A stretch of 64,000 nucleotides of DNA, from assembly GCA_023678885.1 (NCBI GenBank), contig CM042997.1, forward strand, positions 25,922,064 through 25,986,063. The letters run 5' to 3'. Below the pieces are notes generated by a model. The model saw nothing but the letters and a program-made list of their open reading frames with translations. It was not told where the DNA came from and did not search any database. The position numbers were made by a program, and so were the translations under genes. Below are positions 1-10,958 of this stretch, piece after piece (position 1 is the first letter of the stretch; the number at the start of each line of letters is the position of its first letter). Source of the DNA: Pogostemon cablin (taxonomy: Eukaryota; Streptophyta; Magnoliopsida; Lamiales; Lamiaceae).

Positions 1-1979
1 GATAAGCTAACACCTAGAGCTGTTAAATGTGTGATGATAGGATATCCAAAGGGTGTTAAAGCATATATGTTGTGGTGCATTGAGAGTAACAAGTTTATGA
101 TAAGCAGGGATGTTACTTTCAATGAAAGTGTAATGCCACTTATGAAACAAGCTCAGAGAAGTAATGAACTGAGCTTGAAGTGGAGTCTTTCGGAACTGAT
201 CAGAGAAAATAACAACAAGTTATTGTTGAATCTGATCAAGAGATAAGGAAAGAAGCTGAGACAGGAGATGATGATGTTTCAGAGACTGATAAGTTATTGA
301 ATAGCTATCAGTTGACTAGAGACAGAGGGAGAAGAACCATTAAACCTCCAGCTAGATTTGCTGAGGCTGATATGATATCTTTTGCTCTGTACATTGCAGT
401 TGATGTGGATGCTTATGAGCCTAGGAACTATAAGAAAGCTGTTACTTATAAAGAAAGTGATAAGTGAAATGTTGCTGTACAAGAAGAGTTGTTGTCTCTG
501 GAGAAAAATGAGACATGTAAGGTTGTTAAAAGGCCCAAAGATCAGAAACTAGTCAGCTGTAAGTGGATATTCAAGAAGAAAGTTGCACCTAAGGATTCAG
601 GTGGAGTTAGATTCAAAACAAGGCTAGTAGCAAGAGGTTTTTCACAAAGAGAGGGAATAGATTATACTGAAATTTTTTCTCCAGTTGTTAAACATTGTTC
701 CTTCAGGATCTTGCTAGCTTTGGTAGCTCAATATGATTTGGAATTACATCAGATGGATGTTACTACAGCATTCTTACATGGTAAGCTTGAGGAGAAGATT
801 TACATGGAGGTTCCAGAGGGAGTTTCTGTACAAGAACCAGAAACAAAAGCATGTTTACTTCTTAGATCACTGTATGGATTGAAGCAAAGTCCAAGGAGGT
901 AGTATCTAAGATTTGATGAATACATAATCAGTTGTGGATTCAAGAGGTCTTGTTATGACAACTGTGTATACTTCAAGCATGACAGTGAGTATCATATGTT
1001 CTTACTATTGTATGTTGATGATATTCTCATTGCTTGTAAGTCCATGGAGGGTATTTTAACAGTTAAGAAGATGCTTAAAGCTGAATTTGACATGAAGGAT
1101 TTAGGGGAAGCAAAGGTAATCTTGGGGATGCAGATTGATAGAGACAAAGTTGATGGATCTGTAAGACTTCATCAAAGTGTGTATTTGGAAAAGGTGCTCA
1201 AGAGGTATAACATGGACTTGAGCAGATCAGTTACAACACCAGTAAAGTAGGGTATCAGTTTGTCTACTATGCAATCAGCTAAAACCAGAAATGAGATAAT
1301 AGAGATGGAGAAAGTTCCCTATGCAAATGCTGTTGGAAGTTTAATATATTCCATGGTATGCTGCAGGTCGGATCTTGCATATGCAATGAGTCTAGTAAGT
1401 AGATTCATGAGCAATCCTGGTAGGGAGCATTGGGAAGTAGTTAAATTGATACAAAAATACATCAGAGGGACACTTACATCAGGTCTGAAGTTTAAGAAAT
1501 TCACTTCAAATAGTGAGTTTCTTGAAGGTTATGTTGATGCAGATTATGCAGCTAATCTAGACACTAGGAAGTCTTTGTCAGGTTATGTGTATTGCCTATT
1601 TGGGACAACCATTAGTTGGAAGGCAACGCATCAACCAGTTGTGGCTCTGTCTACAACAGAAGCTGAGTACATTGCACTAACAGAGGCAGTAAAAGAAGGT
1701 ATGTGGCTGGTTGGAATTCTAAGTGAATTTAGGATTGAACAAAAATCAGTTGTCATCAGCTGTAATAATCAGAGTATTATACACTTGTCTAAGCATCAGG
1801 GATTCCATGAAAGGACTAAGCACATAGATGCAAGATTGTATTTTCTGAGAGACACGATAGAAGAAGGGAAGGTGGTAGTCTGCAAGGTTGATACTGCAAA
1901 GAATCCAACAGATTTCTTAACTAAGGTTCTTGCAACCTCAAAATTTGAGTTGTGCAAGAATCTGATCAGCATTTGCTAA
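1..1979 (+). pseudogene. Copia pol (integrase end, RT, RNase H), broken
   Basis: Reading 31-246 carries the integrase C-terminal motif in which a lysine-rich stretch is followed by Y-P-K-G-V-K and M-L-W. A frame change near 200-245 leads into the RT entry region. RT proper spans about 489-1250: the W-I-F-K-K-K motif, R-L-V-A-R-G-F-S-Q, the D-V-T-T-A-F-L-H-G motif and the catalytic Y-V-D-D at about 1011-1022. RNase H spans about 1500-1950, with the D-A-D-Y, T-T-E-A-E-Y and K-H-I-D motifs. In-frame stops at 464-466 (TGA) and 900-902 (TAG) fall where Copia proteins carry tryptophan. A third stop is at 1248-1250. The family is clear; the exact Copia lineage is not assigned. Confidence 0.88.
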
Positions 1980-2269
1980 GAGAGTAGCGTTGAGTTTGTG
2001 CTATACTCGTTAAAGAATAATGGAAGGAGTGGCTGCACTCATTACAAAGCAGTGCAATAGGATTGAGGTTTGATGGTGATGAATAAGGTTTAAGGTGGAG
2101 AAATTGTGAAGTAAGCCATAACTCATGCAAGGTGAAGTGTTGTGATGTGATTGATTTACAGAATCAGTGCATGTGTGGTGAAATTGCATGGATATATCAG
2201 GTGTTTGAAGCAGCAAGATAAGTTGGAGTATACATGAAATCATGCAACGGTGACACAGTGTGGGCAGGC

Positions 2270-2697
2270 TGTTTTGGAGATATTTTATGGTGGTTATCTA
2301 GATCCTTCTAGATTGATATTTAGTTTGATTCTATAGTCCTACACGTGAGCTGTGCAAGGGTGGTTGAATCAGTTCAAAACTCAACCGTTTGATAACCGAA
2401 ATACAGCTGCAAAGTTGGATCATCAAAACCGTTCCACAAGTTTTCAGCTGCATGAGAAGCTTGTATATATAGCTGTTCTATCAGCTTGCTTTGTACTTAT
2501 ACACCATTATTCATATTGATCAATAGAGAAGCTCATCCTATAGTGGACGTAGGTCATTCTTGACCGAACCACTCTAAATCATCGTCTCAATTTACTTTCT
2601 GAAACACACACACACACATCTTCTTCATAGTTAGTTTTCTTCATTCAAAGCTTCTTGATTCAAAAATATTTTTCTGTGAGAGTTCATATCAAACACA
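2270..2697 (+). repeat. Probable 3' LTR of the Copia element
   Basis: The segment begins TGTTTTGG and ends CAAACACA, giving short imperfect inverted ends of the TG...CA kind. A TATA-like stretch lies at about 2463-2472, and the region just after it resembles the R-U5 part of Copia LTRs. The 290 bases between the pol stop and this point look non-coding. With no second LTR in view the borders are inferred. Confidence 0.5.
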
Positions 2698-3345
2698 TAG
2701 AGTGTGGTGAGGAATTCTTGTCAGTATACGTATTTTGTAATAATTGTATATTTTTTTCACACTAAGTTTTTCATTAAAAAACTAACATTCATATTTGTAT
2801 AACTTTTTATTTAATAGTGTATACATATTTTTTTAATAATTGTATATTTTTTACACTCAATTTTTCATTAAAAAAACTAACAATTAAATTGTATATATTA
2901 TTGTTCATAATTGTATATGTTAATTTCTTATATTTGTATATGGGTGCATCCTATCTTAGGGTTACATTCGGGTGTATACTATAATTAGTCATAATATTTT
3001 ATTGTTCTACTTGATTAACTCATATTTCATTGTCATATAAACAAGAGACTTTGTCAAAATATAATATCGCACCAAAATTCTTTAAAACATGCGCAGGTCC
3101 CACGTAACATTATTTAATAAAATGTGATTTAATTAAAAACTTTCATTATTTTTTTTCCTTCTAAAAATATATCATGCATTTCAATTTCATTAAAAAAAAT
3201 AAAAAATAAATCCATTTCCTTAAAACATACTATTTGAAATTTTTTTTCCTATAATTCATAAATAAGCTAAAAAATAAATTTATAATTTGAAACATTATGA
3301 GATATTAATAAAGGCCATTATATGCAGCTTGTAAATAATTAATTA
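2698..3345. other. AT-rich intergenic DNA, no gene seen
   Basis: No coding potential was found. A short AT-rich motif around the word TTTTTCACTAAA is repeated loosely near 2750-2870, suggesting a small degenerate direct repeat flanking the Copia end. Otherwise unremarkable. Confidence 0.5.
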
Positions 3346-3617
3346 CTCCCTCCATCCCATCCCTCCATCCCATAAAAGATTGCACCCCCAATTTTGGCAT
3401 GGAGATTAAGAAAGTGATAACTTTTAGGGTATAATGGTATTTTTTGTAATAAATAAATGATAAAGTATGTTAGGTAGAGATGATTTTTTTTGTAAATAAA
3501 GTGTATGGGGAAAGGTAGTTGTTTTTTACTTTTTGTTTTTTTTTTTTTGGAAATGTGCAAACTTTTGTGGGACAGCCCAAAATAAAAAGTGTGTTATCCA
3601 AAATGAGACAGAGGAAG
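3346..3617. mobile_element. Stowaway-like MITE, 272 bp
   Basis: It starts CTCCCTCCATCCCA, ends with the degraded inverse GAGACAGAGGAAG, and is flanked by TA on both sides (3344-3345, 3618-3619), the Tc1/mariner target duplication. The first end has a local duplication of the CCCTCCATCCCAT word. It has the same length as the element at 47183-47454. Confidence 0.75.
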
Positions 3618-3870
3618 TATTAATTATCATACAGAAAATTTGTATTTGTAAATATAATGGAAATTTTTAATTTCAAATTGATTAATCTTTACACATTTAA
3701 ATCTCATCTCATAATCATATTTTAATGTGGAGTGAATTGAAAGATATACAAATATTTTAATATAAAATGAGTAATGTTAATGTTGTGTATTTGTTCATAA
3801 AGATAAATTAATTGTTTTATGTAAGACCCATCTATATAATTATTGAAGTGAGATTCCACAATTGAAAATA

Positions 3871-4215
3871 GGGATAATTTCAGATTTAGTCTCATAAGAA
3901 TTGTTCAATGCCAAAAAGGTCCCAAAACTGACAGATTTAGTCCCGTAGGAATTTTCATCAAAATCTGTTAATAGTTGACGAAATATCCTGAACCATTAAT
4001 AAGACCAAAATGGACTATGTCTATTTTGAAAGATAGAAAACAATATAAATTTAGTAGTTTATAATAATATAAGTTAATTTGGGATGAAAAATTTCAAAAA
4101 TTATTATTATAATATTCTTATGGGACCAAAATCGCTAGTTATGGGACCAGTGTATTCTTACGGGACTATAATTGAATTGAAGAAATTCTTATGGGACCAA
4201 ATGTGATATTTTCCC
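3871..4215. mobile_element. Mutator-like MITE with 10-bp target duplication
   Basis: A 345-bp element begins GGGATAATTTCAGATTT and ends with the near inverse AAATGTGATATTTTCCC. The inverted ends stay alignable for about 32 bases. It is flanked by a perfect direct repeat ATTGAAAATA at 3861-3870 and 4216-4225. Long terminal inverted repeats with a 9-10-bp duplication are typical of Mutator-like elements. No coding capacity, so it would need a transposase in trans. Confidence 0.8.
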
Positions 4216-5263
4216 ATTGAAAATATATAATCATTATTATGAAACTCACTTAAAGCAAGTACACTTTACAATAAATTTTCCCGTGCACTCGGATGTACAA
4301 TGCATCAAAACAAATTATATGTACTTTCTCTCACCTTGCTTTTTGTAAGTGGCTTAAAATATATTATTATTTTATTTGTATTAAACAGTTGTATTAGAAG
4401 GATGTATTGAGACATTTGTGGGTCCCCTTTAACCTAAAAATAAACATATTTAAATTGACCGATAAAATAATAAAATATACTACCTCCTTCCCATTAATTG
4501 CGAACACTTTACTTTGGAATGGAGGGAGTATATATTATCATTTTAATAAACGAAGTAATAGATATAGTTAAAATAAGGTTAAAATTCTTTGTGTTACTTT
4601 GACACATTATCTCCTATGTCATACATGAATGACACATAGGAAAACTATATCTTAAAAAAAAGAAAACATAAACCCTAGGGGTGTTGGATTTATTTTCATT
4701 CTTACGTGTCAATCATATAACGAGTGACACAAAAGATGATGTACGAAAATGGCGCGGAAGATTTGGGGTGGTGAAAATAGTGAAACGAATACATTATCAT
4801 TATGATAAATAAAGTTTTCTCTATGTCTCATGTATTTATGCGCACTTTTTATTTTTAGGTGTACCGGGAATTTATGCACTTACCATTAATAATAAAAATA
4901 CACTATACATCTTACTTATTTTACACTCCACATTTTATTCATCAATCCCAACAATTTTATTTACATTTTTACATTTTATTCATCATTTCCAACAACTTTA
5001 TTTACCATTTCTCTTCAAATTACCAACTTACATCTACTCTTTCTTATGTTATATTCCTCCCTCTCTCTAAAAAGTCTCATTTTTTTCATTTTGGACATTC
5101 ATCCATATTTTATTTCCTTTTTTACACATATGAAACTCACACACTAATATAATTAAAATATAATGTCCACACTCATTAATACAATTACCAATTACACATT
5201 AAATAAATATTTCTTAATCCACATGTAAAAAATAAATTAATATATTTCAAATCAAAAGTAATA
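4216..5263. other. Intergenic DNA with small inverted repeats
   Basis: No gene seen. A 46-bp Stowaway remnant (two facing TIRs with TA borders) sits at 4483-4528. A possible small inverted-repeat element spans about 4588-4734, with ends CTTTGTGTTACTTTG and the inverse of CTTTTGTGTCACTCG. It contains a short palindrome around 4611-4641. The rest is AT-rich. Confidence 0.5.
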
Positions 5264-5520
5264 CTCCCTCCGTCCCACAACTAGGTATACATTTTTCCAT
5301 TTTGATCTGTCCCAAAACAAAGTATACATTTCTCTTTTTGGTTGATGGGACTTGTACAAAACAATTATTATAAACACATGGGCTCCACCTACTACACTAA
5401 TACAACTATTCAGTACACATTAAAATATATTTTTTATCACTTCACTACACATTAAAATACTATACTCTTTAATATACGTAGAAAAAACAAATGTATACCT
5501 TGTTTCGGGGAGGACAGAAT
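5264..5520. mobile_element. Stowaway-like MITE
   Basis: It begins CTCCCTCCGTCCCAC after TA at 5262-5263 and ends in a degraded inverse around GGGGAGGACAGAAT. The interior carries the usual pyrimidine-rich words plus a segment resembling a transcript of the GTATAC-bearing subfamily also seen at 12214-12433. The right border is approximate. Confidence 0.65.
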
Positions 5521-5542
5521 ATTATATTAGATAAAAATAATA

Positions 5543-5768
5543 CTCCCTCCGTCCCAACCTAAGAGTCTCATTTGCTTTTAGGCACGTGAATTAAGAAGTA
5601 TTATTATTTAATGTGTAGTGGGTAGTTGTATTAGTGGGTGTGGAGGTCCCATGTTTTAATTGTATTAGCGGGTGTGGATGGATCCCATGTGTCAAAAAAG
5701 GAAATGAAACTTTTTGAATGGGACGATCAAAATGATAAAATGATCATCTTAGCCTGGGACGAATGAAG
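5543..5768. mobile_element. Stowaway-like MITE, 226-bp subfamily
   Basis: It begins CTCCCTCCGTCCCAAC after TA at 5541-5542 and ends CTGGGACGAATGAAG before TA at 5769-5770. The interior word for a TGTGTAGTGGGTAGTTGT stretch is shared with 24388-24613 and 42857-43082, which have exactly the same length. Confidence 0.75.
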
Positions 5769-6332
5769 TATTTTTTAATCTCTGTGTCCCTATAAACATG
5801 CATAATTAGGTGGAACTGAGGTAGCAATTGATTGATTATTGTGTTCACCGTAGAGATACGAGTCATCCAAACCAAAAGTAGTGTGTACAAAATGCTAGTA
5901 ACAGCATTGCATTCCACGAGTAATTCTTGAACAAATCAGGGTTCTCGGTATATGATACCTACCCGACATAGACACCTAATCTTGTCTCGTGCGCGCCTTA
6001 CCCCACCCAGCCGCTTACCCCCAAACCACCCCTACCCCACCCCCACCCCCACCCCACCCCAACACATCATTAAAACCCCACCCTCTCAGATTCTGACCTT
6101 TTTTTTCTTTTTCTTTTTTCTTTTATAGCACCCCACCCCACCTAAAAAAATAAAATAAAAGAAAATATATTGCTTCATATTTATTATTCACTGCACAATC
6201 CCACTAAGCATATCCTTCAAAATAGACATATTCACACAAGATCAATATATGTATATATGAGGATAGCTGAGTACAGTTTTGAAAGAGAGGAATAGAGAGA
6301 ACCTCGGACCTTTTCTTTATAGAAAAAAAAAA
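5769..6332. other. Intergenic DNA with C-rich tract
   Basis: No gene seen. A C-rich tract at about 5998-6062 has repeated CCCC runs separated by A, so the minus strand could form a G-quadruplex. A T- and C-rich stretch follows to about 6140. The tract lies about 1.1 kb upstream of the AHL gene. Confidence 0.6.
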
Positions 6333-6731
6333 GAGAAAATATCAATTATGGTCCTATATCTTTTATCAAATCCAATTTTAGTCCTATAATTTTTTATATT
6401 TTCAATTTTAATCCTTTTAATTTCAATTTTGGTCCTATAACTTTTAAAATTTCAATTTTAGTCCTATAAGTTTCAAATTTAGTCTTATATCTTTTGGAAT
6501 TATCAAAATTAGTCCTATATCTTTTGAAATATGATATAATTTATAATATGACTAATTTTGATAATTAAGAAAGATATAGGACTAATTTTGAAACTAATAG
6601 GACTAAAATTAAAATTTTAAAAGATATAGAACCAAAATTGAAACTAAAATGACTAAAATTGAAAATTCTAAAAGTTAAAGGACTAAAATTAAATTTGGTA
6701 AAAAATACGTGATCAAAATTGATATTTTCTC
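6333..6731. mobile_element. Fold-back MITE, nearly whole-length inverted repeat
   Basis: The 399-bp segment starts GAGAAAATATCAATTATGG and ends with the inverse of GAGAAAATATCAATTTTGA. The two halves are inverse copies made of repeated words meaning GGTCCTATATCTTTT on one side and AAAAGATATAGGACT on the other. The centre is near 6530. The termini resemble those of the Mutator-like MITE at 3871-4215. No clear target duplication was found. It lies about 400 bp upstream of the AHL start. Confidence 0.65.
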
Positions 6732-7139
6732 GAACAAAAATATAGAACTGAAATAATTGAACAACTCTCTGTAAAAGATCAGACCAAAACCTAGTCTGAA
6801 TACGTTACGGTACTTAAGATCAGTGTGAAAACTCTCTGCTGTCAGAATTTGATACATACTAATAATCACTGTTAGGATTAGTATACTGATAAAAAGGGTT
6901 TCTTGATTTTTTTTTGACTTAATCATAGATCTATATATATTTCCACCCATATTGTTCAATCCTTTTTACTTGGATGTGAATAAGATGTTTGGATAGGGTA
7001 AGAAATTAGAGATAAGAATTTGGATTTTATATCTCAATATCCAACGAGTAGATATATAGAATCCGACAAGGGCGTAGTTTCTTCTTGTTTGTTCAACTAA
7101 ATATTTTCAAGAGAGAGAAAGTCTTGTTGGAAGGGTACT
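6732..7139 (+). promoter_or_regulatory. 5' flank and leader of the AHL gene
   Basis: No coding region in this stretch. It must hold the core promoter and leader of the AHL gene, but no single convincing TATA box stands out among several AT-rich words (for example near 6930 and 7050). The leader just before the start codon is purine rich. Confidence 0.35.
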
Positions 7140-7979
7140 ATGGCGAACCGATGGTGGGGTGGAAATGTGGTGATGAACCCGAATATGTCATCCCAACCCG
7201 GCCCGTCTCTCCACCTCCGAAACTCCCCGGAAGATGACCTCCCTTTAAACGGATCCAACAGCAGCGGAAGCAACCCTAATCACAACCCGACCGAAGAGGA
7301 GGAGGATCAGAACTCCGCCGGCGATCTCGAGATCGCCGACCCGGGTTCCAACTCCGGCCGCCGTCCGCGGGGGCGACCACCCGGGTCGAAAAACAAACCC
7401 AAAGCACCCATTGTTATTACCAAAGAGAGTGCTAATGCACTACGGAGCCATGTTCTCGAAATCACCAGTGGTAGCGATATTCTCGAAACCATCGCCGGAT
7501 TCGTGCAGCGCCGCCACGTCGGAGTGTCGGTCCTCAGCGGAAGTGGGGTGGTGACGAATGTTACCCTCCGTCAGCCGTCGGCTCCCGGCGGGGTTCTCAC
7601 CCTACAAGGAAGGTTCGAGATATTGTCCTTGTCGGGAGCGTTCTTGCCGGCTCCGTCTCCGCCCGGCGCCACCGGGTTGACGGTGTACTTAGCCGGCGGT
7701 CAGGGGCAGGTGGTGGGTGGTCCGGTGGTGGGTACGCTGGTGGCGTCGGGTCCGGTCATGGTGATTGCGGCGACTTTCTCGAACGCCACCTACGAGAGGC
7801 TGCCGCTGGAGGAGGACGGCGGAGCAGCCGCCGGAGAAGGTATGCAGACCCAGCCCGGACCCGGATCCGGGGATCCGACGGAGGCGGCGTACAACATTCC
7901 GGCGAATTTGATGCCGAATGGGCAAATGCCGACGCAAGACGTCTTCTGGGCTCCGCCTCGTCTTCCGCCGTCTTATTAA
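7140..7979 (+). CDS. AHL: AT-hook motif nuclear-localised protein (clade A AHL)
   Basis: A single-exon gene encoding 279 residues. The start M-A-N-R-W-W is typical of the AHL19/20 group. An acidic and Asn/Ser-rich stretch precedes the AT-hook at residues 74-81, with the R-G-R core at 77-79, followed by P-G-S-K-N-K-P-K. The PPC/DUF296 domain runs from about residue 103 to 225, and includes the G-R-F-E-I-L-S-L-S-G motif and a Gly-rich V-Y-L-A-G-G-Q-G-Q-V-V-G-G strand. The C-terminus is Pro- and Gly-rich. AHL proteins bind the minor groove of AT-rich DNA in the nucleus as trimers and regulate growth, flowering and hypocotyl length. Lack of introns and the single AT-hook fit clade A. GC content rises sharply across the gene compared with its surroundings. 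Exact orthology to a numbered AHL is not claimed. Confidence 0.95.
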   Translation: MANRWWGGNVVMNPNMSSQPGPSLHLRNSPEDDLPLNGSNSSGSNPNHNPTEEEEDQNSAGDLEIADPGSNSGRRPRGRPPGSKNKPKAPIVITKESANALRSHVLEITSGSDILETIAGFVQRRHVGVSVLSGSGVVTNVTLRQPSAPGGVLTLQGRFEILSLSGAFLPAPSPPGATGLTVYLAGGQGQVVGGPVVGTLVASGPVMVIAATFSNATYERLPLEEDGGAAAGEGMQTQPGPGSGDPTEAAYNIPANLMPNGQMPTQDVFWAPPRLPPSY

Positions 7980-10814
7980 TTAAGACGGCGGAGGATGAAT
8001 CGGAGACGTCCATTTGTATCTATAGCCTCCGTGGGAGTTGTAAGCTTAGGAATCATGAAGCTCAAAGGTTAGATTTCATAAGCCTTTCTAATTGTATTCC
8101 TTAAGTATATTGGCTTCTCTCATAGGTTTATTATTTATGATTAATTAAACACGGTCTTTAATTGTGACTTAGTTTGGAATATTGGATGATAGAAAATAAT
8201 TAATGAGACGATCTCCAATTTGGTAACTAAATTTTGTTTTGTGTTCCCCCCTTGCTTGATTTAAATTACTTCATAATACCGTCTGTTTGAATCCTTTCGA
8301 CAACTTTATGTCGAAAGGATCCAAACCCGATTAACCAAGTGTGTTAATGGGAAGGATTCATAAGTATTTTCCGAATTAGTCATTTCGATCAACAGCTAAA
8401 AATTGTTGAAAAGTATGACTCTATTTGATTTTATGCTTGGCTATCACATCCATGACTGTGGATCATGTGGAATGTTCAGCAAAAAGTGGTAGTCTAATTG
8501 CAACTTGATTTTAATTTCTGCAACTTGATTTGGGGAAAATGATAATGTCTTAAAAGTTTTTCTTGCACTGTTTTGCTTGATTTTTCTTGCATCCTTGTTA
8601 TGAAAACTGGGTACTGTGAAGAATGGAAAATGCATGATAAGGTCATTTCTAGGTATGAGATTTTGTGTAATATTTTGTTGTTAGATGACTGAAACGTGAC
8701 AAGAGAGAAAATCTAAACCATTATACGTGTCACTTGTAATGGAGTGATATAAGAGATATTACACCAAAAGCTTATAGAAAAGCTTGTTGGTCTGATGGGC
8801 TAACTATCATGTATATGTATAGAGATTTTGTGACAAAATTAATTATTTATATACAAATTCATAAATTGCTAGTGGATTGGAGAAATTATTGTTGACCATA
8901 CTGGCTACCTTTTGCAGGAATTGTCTTTGATTTAATTTTTCTTAATGCTAATAAATTGAACTCATGACATATATAGTCTGATCATATACTGTGATCAGTT
9001 TCTTTTCCCTCTCAATGTTATCTTGAAATAATTTTGGTCTTTTGGGGAAGCTAGGTTAAAAGTAGAAATCGAGTTTGTAGGCCTTAAAGATGTTCGTTTT
9101 GGGTTTTCGTGAGGTTTGAAAGGCAATTGAATAATGATAGTATATGTTTGTTTTGAGTTTTTTATAGGGTACGTTTTTTTTTTTATTTAGATGTGGAATT
9201 TGTAAACCAAAATCTGGTTTTCACAAAAACAAACACCACCTAAATTTTTTTCTCGATTCACATTGAGTTGTATACAATAATGCAACATCATTTCACTGTT
9301 GGCAGTTCTATATAATTATAAGTTGCACACTGTAATTTGAATCTGATCTTTACAATTATTTTTTCAACCAGATGAGTAATCACTGAGTATTGAAATTCAT
9401 ATTAGGCTTTTGGTGTTCATGAGTTGATGAGCCAGTAGTATATATCAATTTCATTTTTGTTCCTCGTGGTAGTGATCATTAATGGTTATATATTACAATG
9501 TGGTTACAAGGCTCTCTTCATCTTCTTGTTTCATTTGATGTTTAATTTTTAAAGTAGACATGTGTCAAAATTGCATCTTATAATATCGTCAAATGCACTA
9601 GGGATTTAATAGTTATTTATAGAGTATAGTTTTTTGAAGCTATGAAATACCGATGATATATGTGTGAATCGGGTTTACAAGTGATCTTGTTTTGCAAAAT
9701 TACTCTTTGAAGAGTAATATTTTTTATTCAGAAAAGTAATAGTTCATGTATCTATAGAATAATTTTTCATGTTATAAAGAATAATTTTTTTATTTAGAAT
9801 AGTAGTATATGTCTTTAAAGAATAATTTTTCACGTACTCAAGAGTATAATATTTGAAAACAGGATTCACGTATGAACTCGGGTTCATATTTGTATGAAAT
9901 GTGGATCCGGGAAGGAAGTTGCAAATAAAATTTGCCTGTAATTAATTAAAAGAGTTCTTACTTTATTTATTTGTTTGTGTTATATTTTGGAGTCGATCAA
10001 TTGCAATGAAATTTGGAATACATTTACAAACCAGATTTTTTTTATAGGGTATTACTAATTTCACTCAAAATATTAGTTTTCACATTTCAATACTATTTTT
10101 GGTGTTTTTAGATTCAATGTTCACTGCATTTTTTATTTTTTATTTTTTATTTTTGTTAGGGATTTCTTTTAAAATTCATTTTAAATTAAATTGATCATTT
10201 AAATGCATGAAGATGCGATACTACTATTTTATTATTGTGTTTTATGACTTCTTATTTACAGGTTATTGCATGCGTTTTATTATTAATTCATTAATAATTT
10301 ATTATTAAAATGATAGGTCGGATGTATTAAAATGTGATATTAACTATTTTACTTATTAACTTATCCTTGATTTTTTTTACTTATTAAATTATCTACTTAA
10401 TATTTTACTATCAATTTATTCAAAATTAAATTTAGTGCATGGAAGTTGGAACTGTGATTTTATGTAATTTGGTGCTGCAAGTGTTACCCTAAAATAAATT
10501 CAGATGTATTAGTGATCGTATCTCCATCTTTTATTTGATGAAAAAAATTCATTCGTGGAATGCTATTACTTTTGAATGAAAAATACCATAACTTTTCAAA
10601 TTCTCATTTGTTTCTATTTTTTATATTTTTTTAGCAAATTTTGAAGAGATAATATTTTATTCTGAATAATAATATTTTATTTTTCTAAAGAATAATTTTT
10701 TTATTCTGAAAAATAATTTTGCAAAAATTAGTGTTATGTATGAATTGAGTTCAATATGGTATTTTCGTGAGACGATCTCACACAAGTGTATATATATATC
10801 ATTTAACATCTATC
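7980..10814. other. AHL 3' end and long AT-rich intergenic stretch
   Basis: The first few hundred bases probably hold the AHL 3' untranslated region. Beyond that no gene is visible. A dispersed degenerate repeat built on words like AAAGAATAATTTTT and AGAGTAATATTTTT occurs at about 9690-9850 and 10620-10740. Related words recur near 11595-11660 and 26500-26720, so this is probably an old transposon family. Confidence 0.5.
8285..8326. repeat. Short perfect-stem hairpin 3' of AHL
   Basis: Two 18-base arms (8285-8302 and 8309-8326) are inverse copies with one mismatch, separated by a 6-base loop. It lies about 300 bp after the AHL stop codon and could be in the 3' untranslated region or just beyond it. 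Role unknown. Confidence 0.7.
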
Positions 10815-10958
10815 ATGCGAATTGTTTATGAGATCGTTTATAACTTTTTATAGATCATGTATGCGAATTGTTTATAAGATCAGTTATAACTTTTTATAGT
10901 TCATGTATGTGAATTATTTATGATAATTGAATGATTATAACTTTTTATCGATCATGTA
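10815..10958. repeat. Tandem repeat, three copies of 46 bp
   Basis: Copies begin at 10815, 10861 and 10907 with ATGCGAATTG or a variant, and each carries TATAACTTTTTAT. Copies 1 and 2 are close; copy 3 has drifted. No coding role. Confidence 0.75.

Larger units (their letters stand above)
1..2697 (+). mobile_element. Ty1/Copia LTR retrotransposon, 3' portion
   Basis: The window opens inside a Copia element. It holds the end of integrase, reverse transcriptase, RNase H and then one LTR-like end. The order integrase before RT is diagnostic of Copia rather than Gypsy. The 5' LTR, gag and protease lie outside the window, so target-site duplications cannot be checked. The coding part has several stops and at least one frameshift, so the copy is not autonomous. 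The right border is the end of the proposed LTR and is uncertain by tens of bases. Confidence 0.88.

Noticed and set aside
4859..5152. 97-codon open frame rich in Tyr, Phe and His
   Set aside because: Composition reflects pyrimidine-rich AT DNA; no conserved motif.
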